From contig ML976687.1 in NCBI GenBank assembly GCA_010015655.1, forward strand, positions 18,367-82,366: 64,000 bases of DNA, written 5' to 3'. The notes under the pieces are model-generated. The model saw nothing but the letters and a program-made list of their open reading frames with translations, did no database searches and had not been told where the DNA came from. This stretch comes from Bimuria novae-zelandiae CBS 107.79. Taxonomy: Eukaryota > Ascomycota > Dothideomycetes > Pleosporales > Didymosphaeriaceae. Shown here piece by piece: positions 46,977-56,996 of this stretch; the first letter of the stretch is position 1, and the number at the start of each line of letters is the position of its first letter. Made by a program: the position numbers and the translations under genes.

Positions 46977-49757
46977 ATGTTTCTGCCCTAGATTCTGCAG
47001 ATGGCGTGCCAGTACTGAGTGTGCTCGGGCGACATCAGGCCGTGTAAACGTCGAGATATAGGCTAGTAAGCCTACTAATTACTAATAAGTATAGGTACGT
47101 TAAGAACTCGGTTCCTTAGTGCTTAGAGCTAGATAATTCTCTACTAGTGGCACTACTAGATAGACCTTATGCGTGTATACGAGGTCAAACTTTATTGCAA
47201 TCTTGTTAATAAAGGAATCTTGAATTAGCTAGATTTTCCCTTTTGACTGATCCCTTATAATTTGTATACCTAGGAACCACCTTAGTTCTCCTAGGCAGCG
47301 TAGCTTATACCTAGCTCGCAGGCTTCGTTCGAACTAACTATAGTGTGCTAGATTGTCTAGGTGTACGAGGACTACGATATCGTTAACATAAAAAAAGATA
47401 ATTAGGCTCTCGCTGGTAAATAAGCAGGGTACTTCTTTAACTAGCTTTAGTCCTAGCTTAACTAGAGTACTTTTTAAGTACTTATACTAGAGAAGTAAAG
47501 CATTGCGTAGTCCATAGAGTGCGCGCTTAAGCTCTAATAGCTTACTAAGTTAATCCTTGAATCTGTTAGGCGTGCGTACATAGATCAGACGATTAAGGTA
47601 AGCGTTTAGGAAGGCATTTAGAACATCGTACTGATAGGCAAGTAGCCCAAAAGCAGCCGATAGAGTAATTAGGAAGCGGAATACGCGTGCTGCTAGTGTC
47701 GCTGCATAGGTGTCTCCCCAGTCTTCCTATAGGTCTCCTCTAACTACTAGTCGCGCCTTAAACTTGTAAAGGAAGCTATCCTAATTAAACTTATAAGTAA
47801 ATACCTATATAAGTAGTAGTACTTCCTCTTGCACAGTCGCCTAAGTAGCTATAGTCCTGCCAAAACACCCCTTGCTTTTGCAACTATCGAGCTCTACGTT
47901 TGTAGCTTTACGAAACTCTGCGCCGAATGGGTGCTTCTCTAGATCCTTCCATCGCTTCGGTGGAGGCGGCAGCTGATCGCGATGTAGCCTAGTTCTAGGA
48001 AGCTCACTGAATAGCTTTTCTGGCGCGGATGGGTTGACAGCCGTAGCGAACGTAGCAAAGTAGTCTCTAGGTGTCCTACTATTTCTGTCTCTGCGTCTGC
48101 TACTAGATATAATATTACTAGCGTTAATAATGCTGCTAATCTTGTCTCGTTTGCGTGCGTTATTTAAACGTTAATCTAGTGCTTTATCTCCTTTTGCTAG
48201 TAGTTGCTAGCCGCGAGGGAGCTTGACTTTGTTATCTACTATTTAAATAGACTGCTAATTTCTAGCTAATATCTAATTATCGTTTAATATAGCACTAGGC
48301 TCTAGCGTATCTTCTAGTGTTAAAAGTCTGCGCTACTTAAATAACTTGGCTTTTACTACCTTTATTGTTTGCTACTAGCGTATTAGCTTACTTAGAAGCT
48401 GCGCCTTAGCGCTATCCTTATCTTCTAAAGTTAATATATTTATTCGCGAATTGCCCTAAGTTATAATAGATAGCTAATTAATCTCCAGGTCCTCTAGCTT
48501 ATCTAACTCCTTAATATCTAGTACTATTACTACTGTGCGTAGCGTCTTCTTCTTAGCATACACCTCGTCGGGAGTGTATAGCTTTGATGGCATAAGGACC
48601 ACATCTCTAGTCCTGATGACTCTGCCCAGTGTTGGCATCCAAATGCGATAGATATTCGTCGAATCGTATCCAACTAGGTATCCTATTAAAGCACGAGATT
48701 CTAGCTTCTCTCCGCGCTTTAACTACTAATTAAGGACGTACGCTCGTGCTCCTATAATACTAAGATAAGCTACTAACGTCTTTACACCTCTAACAATCTA
48801 ATAGGGCGTTCGCTAGTTAAGCGATTTAGTAGGTGTGCGATTAAGCAGATAGATAGCCACTATAACGTATTTATTTAATAGCTCCTTTAGTAAGTCTGCT
48901 TTAAGCCTAATAGCTTTTGCACGAATAATAATTAAGTAGCTAGCTTTCTCTATTATCCTATTCTACTCTTCTATATATTCTACACGCGGTTTAACGACTA
49001 TCCCTAGATTCTTAAAGATATTAAGTAGCTTAGAATAGCCTTATTTACTATTAAGTCGTACGATAGCTACATGCACGCGAAATTAGCGCTATAGTTTAGC
49101 TAGTAGTCTTTATGCTGCTTATTAAAGCGTTATAGAGCTTTTATTAGGTAGGCAATAAGCTTCGTGCCACTTGCTATACTAATCGACGGCGTAGAAGAGC
49201 TATAGATCTCTATTATAGCAACGCTTGGTGCGCTCCCTTAGCTGTATAAGGTCTATTTCTAATTAATAGAATAGACGCTCTGCTGGCTCACGTGGAGCTC
49301 TCCTGCTGATAAACTTGTGTAGCTTCGTCTCTGTACAGACCTCACAGTCTGTCCACATCGGCGCGTGCTGCTTACTAAGCTGTATTCCATCGACGCTTTC
49401 TAGTAGATAAGCAATTGCCTTTTAATTTGCATGGCTAAATACTTTATAAGCTTCTGCCGCGCTCACGCTTAGTGGCTTCCTGCTAGTATAGGACGGTCTA
49501 GGTCGATACTAAGTTACGTAGAATTCTAGCGGCGGTCGATTGTTATAATCCAAGTCTATTAGCCAGTGACTACTATTGTATTCAAGCTAACAGATTACAT
49601 TCGACGGCTTCCGTTAATATAGGCAGTTTTAGTTAGAGTTAAATTTAATTCCTAGGCTCCTGCATCGAGATAGGCTAATAATACTCGTAAAGAACTTAGG
49701 TATATATACGACGTACGTTAGTTAAATTATCTTGACTCTAGAAGATATATTAATCTT

Positions 49758-49895
49758 AAGTAGGACCTCTCCCTATTCTTAAATAGGTATTAGTTAGTTA
49801 CCAGCGTACGCGCTTTCTCCTAGTTTAAGTAAGACCTCTCCCTATTCTTAAATAGGTATTAGTTGGCCACCAGCGTACGCGCTTTCTCCTAGTTT
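49758..49895 (-). repeat. 69-bp tandem duplication inside the Copia element
   Basis: Two adjacent 69-bp copies (49758-49826 and 49827-49895) differing at a few transition sites. 69 bp is 23 codons, so the frame is kept; the repeated peptide is KLGESAYAGxxLIPIxEQGE-like, just downstream of the protease motif. Confidence 0.85.
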
Positions 49896-51473
49896 AGCAT
49901 TAGAGATCTTCTTCTAGCCGTAGGCCTTTGTATTCGTAACATGCGTGTTCGAACCAGGATCAAGAATCTATCTGTTCAATAGTGGAGGCTAAGGCATTGG
50001 CCTGTTAATAGCAGCGACCTAAAGTGCACCACACTAAGGTAATATAGCTAGCTACTAGCTATTATTGAAATTAGTAACTCCTCCTAATCTAATAGGCGTC
50101 CTAGAATTGCTTCTAGCTAGCCTATTCTCTGTATTCTAAAGGACCTTTGCCATGGGTGACTAATTAGCTCTAAGCTTCTAGAACTTCTTCTTAACGTCTT
50201 TATTTAGCTGCTAATTAGCAGGTCGTAAAGCTGTATTAACGTAGTAGCAGCTATTAAATCTATACTTCTTGCTATATAGGCAGGTTAGTGTCTTCTTTTA
50301 GCGTTTATGCTTCTGATGCTTTAACTAATTAACTAGCTAATTAGCTGGCTGCTAAGCTAGCTAAGCAACACCTAGAGTAGCGAATGTGCCTAATCCTGAT
50401 GCAATTAGTTAAGTCCGTCGATAGTATAAAGTAAAATTAGCTACTAGGTTAGAGATGCTAATAAAGTCTCTGCTAGTCCGTTCTGCCATGATAAGCGCTA
50501 ATAGCTAACTAGATAACTAGCTATTATCTAGACTTCTAATTAATAGGATAAAGTCTTCTTGCGCTTAATTGCTATAAACCTTTAGCATATTTGCTTAGAT
50601 TATAAGGCGCGTTGTCTTTATCTAGTCTTAAAACTAGTTGTCGAGGTTCGCCTTTTATAGTTAATTCTTTAACGCCTAATAGCGTGCTTAGAGTTAAGCA
50701 TTACGCTTACCCTAGCTAGGGCAAAAGTGCTTTATTAGAGTCCTTAGTCAATCATGTGTGCTTAAGTAGTTAGCGATTAGATAAATATGCCGTGATGCGA
50801 TCGTTCTGTTGATCTGCTCTGTAAAGTTTCTAAGAGCCTTCTCTTTCTGCCGCCATTCTGCTAGTGCACCTTGATAGTCTTTTTGCCAAAGCTCGTATCT
50901 TCTTAGTTCCTGATCAGTGAGGTCCAGGATAGTGACTTCTTCGGCATCTTAATCGCCTGCTGCGCTACCTGCTGCTGCGCCACTTGCTGCTGCGCCACCC
51001 CCTATGCCCCGTGCGCTCCCTGCTGCGCTACTTGCGTCACCACCTCTTGCAATTCTTGGCCTATGAAATTCTTTCAGCTTAAGCCTTCTAGGCTTTTCTG
51101 TCTCTAACCTAGAGACTTCATCATGGCTTAGTAATAGATTAACGTATTCCTAGATATGGTTCCTGACTGCGTAGTCCTTTCTTAGGAATATCTATTTTGG
51201 CTAATCTTTAGGTTTATCAAGTATAACGGTCTCTCTCGTAATAAGCGGATCTAATTTAGTCGCTATTCTTGCGAGATGCAACGTCCGTATTCTATATAAC
51301 GTTAATTCTCTAACGATAAGGTCCTAACTAGCGCTAATCCTAGATAATTCACGTCTCCTAACTAATTGTCTAGTAATAACGAGGTCTACTTTAACGACGT
51401 AACAACTAACTAGGTCTGCAAAGATAGACCCTAGTACGATAAGCTATAAACGTAGCGATTGTTAAAGGCTTCC

Positions 51474-51484
51474 GGGCTCATAAC
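51474..51484 (-). other. Copia primer-binding site (initiator-Met tRNA half)
   Basis: The plus strand reads GGGCTCATAAC directly against the right LTR. This is the anticodon-arm sequence of fungal initiator tRNA-Met (CAT anticodon), so the minus (sense) strand is complementary to the middle of that tRNA. Copia elements are known to prime from such a half tRNA. Confidence 0.75.
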
Positions 51485-51618
51485 TATAAGGAAGGGAAGA
51501 CGGCTGCGTTGATTTCTCTATCGTAGAGATATCCTACATATATATAGACGTTGGATCCTGCCAAGAGTCTAGGCATGGAACCTGATAGAATCGAAGCTGA
51601 TGGAATTATACCGTAACA
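51485..51618 (-). repeat. 5' LTR of the Copia element
   Basis: 134 bp, 132 of 134 identical to the other LTR; followed by the target duplication GAAAA. Confidence 0.93.
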
Positions 51619-51701
51619 GAAAAGGTAAACTAGACCACCTTCGTCGTGGACATAGTATTCGTAAATTTTGTCGCGGAGTCCGCGAGGCAAGCGGTAGAGT
51701 A

Positions 51702-53827
51702 CTGTGCCTCGGCAGTCAGTGCAACACGTCAGTCAATGCAACACCCCAACAAGATCGCTCGGCCAGCAACATGAAGCTGCTAAGCCACCCACAATCAATA
51801 TTATCACGAGATTTTCTGGATTTGGGGTCTCTGAGGCCTTTAGATAATTGCTAGCTACTTAGATTATTGATATCTACTTGGTGTTCTGATGATTTGGCCT
51901 CTGCGCGACTATAAGGCGGATACAACAGATAAGACCTTATCAACATCTACAGCCTCACGCTGAGGCTGTTTTTTCTTAGTAGGCTTATTAAGAGGCTTTA
52001 AAGCCTTCTTGTTTACTAATTTAGATATTTTAATCTATTTTTAAAGTTAACTTTATGCCTTACGGGCCTATTACTTAAGGCATTACTCTATAGCCTTATT
52101 AGCCCTCTACTTTGCGCGTGCATCTCTAGTAGCTACTTAAGTAACACGCCTCTCCTAAAGTAGCCTTATTTTAAGCTACTAACTAGCCTAACGTGCCTTT
52201 ACTTACTTACGTTTTTAAAGCTATAGTTACTACGCTTTAGCATTTTTTTCATGTAAATAATCACGTGCCCGCTAAACGCGATAGGGTAACACAAAAATAA
52301 ATCCCCCTTAATCCTTATAAGGCTAATTAAAAGATAGAGGCCTGCCTCGCTTTAAGCGTTTCTTTTAGATAGTTAGGGCCTTTTATAGGCCCTAATTTTT
52401 ATGCTCTGCAAGCTGTGCTCGTGCAGAAATTAAGTATATAGTTCAACTTAGCCTTTTAGCCACATTACTAGCCCCTACATTAATATAAGCTTTTAGAAGC
52501 CTATCGATTTTCCTCTAATCTAATGCGCTAAGTACTAAAATTAAGCTTTCTTATAATTCTTGCTTAGGTACGTGATTGTTGTTAAACCGCTTAAGGATAA
52601 CTTTTAGATATAGAGGTAATAGGCTAGTAGCCTTAAAGGCCCGGAGTATTAATAGCTACCTTATAGTACTAACCTAGGCCTTCTAGAATAAGCTAAAGAA
52701 GTCCCTTTTAGTAATAGAGGCTATTCCTAGGCTATCTTGTAAGAAGGCTAATAGCTCGTTTAAATATGCTATTAATAGAGGCTTAAACATGTAGACATCT
52801 AGAGGCTGCAGCGTATGGGTCGAATGTAGTAGATAGATAGCTAACAGGATCTTATTACGATCGCAAAAGTCGATAAAATCCATAGTAACGTAAGATCCAT
52901 GGCCATCGAGGATTAATAGTCGATATAATCGTCCAGCTTTTGACTTTATAAGGCAATTAAACACCTGTTAAAGCTATACAAGGCCTATCTAATTGTTTGT
53001 CTAGCTAGATTCTAATACAGTAATAAAGACTTAATAATGTTGAGGGTTAAGGTCCTCTATCCAACTTGATTGTATATCTGTAGAGGTGGCCTGATAGATT
53101 AGAGCTGGATCTAGGGCAGATCCGTCGGCGCATATGCAAGCGATGATCGATATCCATTCACGGCTACCATCCTGAATAGCTTGCCTTACTGCCTTGCTCT
53201 CGTACAGAGGTCTATCAAAGATCCTCTTTGAGCGGGAGGTGATGCCGAGCAGGCAGCCTTTTTCGTCCATATTGTATATATGCTGAGTCTCGATCTGATA
53301 CTGGCCAATCTTTTGCTGTAGAAGCTGAAAGTAGTCCTCATATTTGCCTAGGGAATCAGCTTTATGGCGATTGCTGTCGATGCCGGTCGTCCATCGTGAT
53401 ATCAAGGATTCAGGGTGGCGCCTCACAAAGCGATCAACCCATGATAAGCTAACCTCCTTTTTGGCTATAGTAGAGGCAAAGCTTTGTATCATTTGCCGTG
53501 TAGGAGGAAGGCCACGTTCAGTAAGGCCTCTAATATATCGTAGGAGCTCTAATTCTTGCTGTGGGCTGAGATTTCGACGTGTAGAGTCGGTATCTGCACG
53601 CGCCTGCGTGACGCCTTGGTGCCGGCGCGTCAATGTAGAAAGTGCAACACCATATTCTTTTACAATTTTTCTATATGAAAAAGATGCTCCTGGCTCTTGC
53701 GATTCGATTGCTGTAATTGCTGCCTTGATTAGATCCATATTGGTGGGGATGCGGCGCGTGAAAGTTGGTACGTTGCATGGTGGGGTGTTGCATTGACTGA
53801 CGTGTTGCACTGACTGCCGAGGCACGG
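51702..53827 (-). mobile_element. pogo/Fot1-like DNA transposon, copy 1
   Basis: 2126 bp with terminal inverted repeats of about 46 bp (left starts CTGTGCCTCGGCAGTCAGTG, right end reads CCGTGCCTCGGCAGTCAGTG on the minus strand), flanked by TA at 51700-51701 and 53828-53829. The transposase runs on the minus strand from near the right end. The size is close to that of Fot1-type elements. The right-hand part (53.04-53.85 kb) has normal composition; the left part is TA-rich with stops. The element sits inside the split host gene. Confidence 0.92.
51950..53738 (-). pseudogene. pogo-like (CENP-B/DDE) transposase, broken
   Basis: The ATG at 53738 opens MDLIKAAITAIESQEPGASF, a psq-type helix-turn-helix (FSYRKIVKEYGVALSTLTRR). 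A CENP-B-type HTH follows (SLSWVDRFVRRHPESLISRW), then the first catalytic Asp in YNMDEKG. A stop interrupts at 53033-53031. The frame can be followed on through LLILDGHGSY (second Asp) and HSTHTLQPLDV (third Asp) near 52.8-52.9 kb, then a VLKRF stretch near 52.55 kb, with many stops. The first 235 residues are intact, the rest decayed. Confidence 0.88.
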
Positions 53828-53829
53828 TA

Positions 53830-55949
53830 CCGTGCCCGACGGGCTCGTGCACCGCGCGGGCTCGTGCACCACCCCACCAAACAACGCGTCCATCTTGACT
53901 TTTTCAACACGCGATAACTACACTACTATAGCACTAATTAATAAGGTGATTACAGATTTAGAATCGCGTGAAGCTAGCGATAATTTTAGCATCTAGGGTA
54001 TCGCGAAAAAATATGGTGTATCGCATTCAACACTTAGCCGAAGGTGGAACCACCAGACAGGCCCTCGGGCAGCCAGGTACGCCGCGCAACAACTACTTAG
54101 CCTATAATAAGAGGAGGGACTTGTAGAGTATATTAGAGGGCTTATAGCTCGTGGGCTACCTCCTACAAGAGCTATGATACAAAATTTTGCGTCTAATATA
54201 TTAAAAAAGCATGTCGGAGAGGGCTAGGTTTCGCGTTTTATTAACCGCAACTACAACTATCTTATCTCTAAATAGAGCGCTGGCATAGACGTTATACGCT
54301 ACTAGGCTAACTTACAACGTAAGTATAAGTTATACTTTAACCTCTTGCATTATAAGATTATTTAGTATAAGGTAACGCCTTATAATACCTATAATATAGA
54401 TGAAAAGGGCTTTATAATTAGTATTACAGGACGCTTAAAACGGGTGTTTAGTTAGCTTTAATAAGAGGAAAAGAAGGTCTAAATAGCGCTTTAAGATAGC
54501 TTTCGAGAGTAGGTAATAGTTATAATAACTATTAGAGCAGATAGGAGTGTTTTATTACTAGCCCTTATATACTTGTTAGCTAACTACACACTTTAAGCCT
54601 TATAGGTAGCTTAAATTAAAGCAGGAAAGCATAGTGTGTTTATAAGCTCCTTACTAACAGGATAGACGAATAATAATATTAGATTAGCCTAGTTAGAGCA
54701 GGTTTTTGACCGTGAAATAAAGTAAAAAGCACGCCTTAGCTAAGCTTAGCGCCTCCTTATACTTAATAGCTATAGTAGCCACCTCTTAATAGACTTTATC
54801 GAATACTACGAGGCTTATAAAATACTACTAGCCGTGTTTCCCCCTTACTTAACCTATACACTGTAGCCTCTTAATGTAGTTTACTTTAAACCTCTTAGCA
54901 GTAACTACTCCGCTAAGCTTATTAATTACCTCTTTAAAACGTAGGGGTTACTAGCTATCTAAAAGGGAGACTTTTTCCTGCTGTTCTAGGGTGCTTAGAA
55001 GTTTACGTTTATAATAAAACTCGTCCTTAAGGCGTTTAAAGCCACCAGTATAGCCCCTATAAAGTCTAACGTCGTACTTAAGCGTTTCCGCAAACAGGAC
55101 AACAATAAGAGTGAGGCATGGCTCTCAGCCCTTTTGCCTGAGGACTGGAGGCAGATGGAGCGTCTCATACGTGCTGCAGTGAAGGATACCTCGGCGGAAA
55201 CCTCGTAGAAGCTCTCCCAAACGCTACACTAACTTCAGGTTCAAAACGAGCTACTACACTATAAGAATAGCGGCCTAAGGGATGCTCTTACTACTAAGAA
55301 GCAGCGTAAGAACGCTGGCAAGCCTCTTAATTTGCAGCGCGAGGAGGAGTACTACGATAGTGCTACTTTCTAGTCGCCCTCTAAGTTCGAGCGAGCACGT
55401 GAGCGTGAGGCAGAAAAGCAACACTAAGAGGAGCAAGAGAGACTAGCAAAGTTAAATAGAAAGGAGCTTCAAGCTACTACTAAGCTCCTTAAGGAGCAAG
55501 AGAAGGAGGAGCGTCGTGTGGCAAGAGAGAGAGCCAAGGAGGTGCGAGATCAGATGAAGGCCGAACAGGTGGCTGCCCGGGATGCTAGAAAAGCTGCTTA
55601 AAATACTAGGCAGGTCTCTACAATTACCTAAAGAGGCAAGCGCAAAGCTTTAAAAGCACCTCTAGCAAAGCGCAAGCTAAAACGAGCTAAGGGCAGTGCT
55701 GCAGCTCATTCGTCGTCCCTAAAAGCTACACCAGCACCTCCACCTAAAGTCAGCTCTCGCGGTCGCGCAATCACTCTCTTGCGAAAACTTAGATAGTATA
55801 ACTTGTTTGTACGCCTCTACGGAGTAATTACAACAAAAAATCTCGCGATAATCGCTTTTGTAGCGCTTATAATAACCTTATCTTTGTGGTGGTGAGCATG
55901 TTGGTGTTGGTGCACGAGCCCGCGCGGTGCACGAGCCCGTCGGGCACGG
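53830..55949 (+). mobile_element. pogo/Fot1-like DNA transposon, copy 2 (different family)
   Basis: 2120 bp with long terminal inverted repeats (CCGTGCCCGACGGGCTCGTG...), flanked by TA at 53828-53829 and 55950-55951. It abuts copy 1 head-to-head with only TA between. Its terminal repeats and transposase differ from copy 1, so it is not a simple duplicate. The left two thirds are TA-rich with stops; the right third (about 55.08-55.8 kb) is normal in composition. Confidence 0.9.
53930..55796 (+). pseudogene. pogo-like transposase remnant of copy 2
   Basis: No long open frame, but one frame reads through stops as VITDLESREASDNF (start region), GIAKKYGVSHSTLSRRW (HTH), YIRGLIARGLPPTRAMIQNF, YNIDEKGFIISITGR (first Asp), LAVFPPYLTYTL near the third Asp, and then an intact C-terminus (NVVLKRFRKQDNNKSEAWLS, LLPEDWRQMERLIRAAVKD, a Lys/Glu-rich coiled stretch, ITLLRKLR then stop at 55794-55796). 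Same layout as copy 1 on the opposite strand. Confidence 0.82.
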
Positions 55950-56095
55950 TACTGTATAGACTGGCGCTGCAGATAGACACTAGAAGGCTTCGTTTGCTGT
56001 GAATCCGAATCTGCCCTCTCGCCAGCATCGTGCACATGGGTATGTGCACTGACTGAAACATCCGATTCGGCAGAAATAGCTCGCATTGTTGCCAT

Positions 56096-56857
56096 CAGAG
56101 CTGAGCTCTAGGTAGAGTGAGCAGTGAAAGGAACGAGAAAAGGTCGTGACTTGAGACGAACCTCTCGGCTCCCCAGTGATCGCATTTACTTTGAGTCACT
56201 ACGGCGTTCTCATTTTGGCATAAGATACCGTGGTTTCTACCATGCGTCACACATGATCTAGAGCTTTGGTTGTAACAGCACCAATCAACGGCTTTGCAAC
56301 CAAATAACACCTTGTAGTGTGCTCGGTGAGTCATTGGCGCTGACAAAAACACGATGCCGGGTGCTCAAGCAGGTAGGAAAATCGGTACAGCCGCCAGAGA
56401 TAACCTGTGCGGGACCGTATGAAACATTTGATGTGCATATCATGGCTGCGAAAGGGACAAGATGCTACGGAATAGAGACTCAACAGAAAAAATGGAGCCT
56501 TGAGGACCCCGCGCGATGGTTCACCTCAGGGAGAGCTTATTTACTCATGCGATGACTCACGGTCCACATTTCCGCTTTCGGGAGCTATTATCAAAACTCT
56601 TGCTTTCATTCGAGCTACTATCAATACCGAGCGAGTCAGGTAGCATCTTCCGACAGGGAAATGCGGTAGAACTACGGTGTTTCACTGTAACCCAACTAAT
56701 AGGCAGCGAGTGCACTCACTGCACCGAAAACATGCTATGTGCAATACAGGTATAGTAAAAGCATAGATAATTTGTACTTTTGCATAGGGAGATATCGGTA
56801 ACACAAAGATATTTAGCGTCAGTGTCCCTATCCAATCGCTGGCTGCTGAATATCGGT
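56096..56857. other. spacer between split gene and the Tc1-like element
   Basis: About 760 bp of normal composition; presumably the promoter side of the split gene. Short open frames on both strands have no recognisable features. Confidence 0.4.
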
Positions 56858-56959
56858 GCTTTGCAAAAGACCGTCCCGACCCACTCTGGGCGCTTGTTAG
56901 GTAATCGCTTCCCCACTTTCATTGTCGCTCATACAAAATTATATAAGAGACGATGTAAT
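56858..56959. repeat. left terminal inverted repeat
   Basis: Pairs with 60138-60258; contains TTAGGTAATCGCTTCCCC in both arms. Confidence 0.8.
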
Positions 56960-56996
56960 TAAGGAAATTACACTAACTTTTCTTATTACTAGAGTT

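Larger units (their letters stand above)
46068..51618 (-). mobile_element. Copia (Ty1-type) LTR retrotransposon, RIP-degraded
   Basis: 5551 bp, bounded by 134-bp LTRs (46068-46201 and 51485-51618) and a perfect 5-bp target duplication GAAAA (46063-46067 and 51619-51623). It is transcribed from the minus strand. In minus-strand order: a primer site next to the right LTR; a gag region; a protease motif LDPGSNTHVTN (about 49.95 kb); integrase with CEVCTETKLHKFISRR (about 49.3 kb); reverse transcriptase with YDVLNAFLNAYL and FFYVNDIVVL (47.3-47.7 kb); RNase H with GTEPLFYGASDAAYTDDPDT (about 46.8 kb); and a polypurine tract. The domain order protease-integrase-RT-RNase H is Copia's. Dozens of in-frame stops and a YVDD-to-YVND change show it is dead. 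Confidence 0.93.
44882..56095 (-). pseudogene. host gene of unknown function split by three transposons
   Basis: Minus-strand fragments belong to one gene: 56095-55952 (starts MATMRAISAESDVSVSAHTH), 51699-51624 (LYRLPRGLRDKIYEYYVHDE), then 46062-45846 and 45789-44882 (separated by a 56-nt intron). LPRGLRDKIYEYY is the opening of a common fungal family of F-box/2EXR-like proteins, usually of unknown function. Removing the Copia element and one GAAAA copy joins GGLVYLF to RNSTM in frame. Four internal stops remain: TGA at 46047-46045, TAA at 45355-45353, TGA at 45187-45185 and TGA at 45046-45044. The three TGAs can each come from CGA by one C-to-T change. At the pogo insertion the frames on the two sides differ by one, so an indel or intron is also involved. 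The first fragment's membership is less sure than the rest. Confidence 0.75.

Noticed and set aside
51474..51484. fragment of a tRNA-Met gene
   Set aside because: Only the anticodon arm matches and it abuts an LTR, so it is a primer-binding site, not a tRNA gene.
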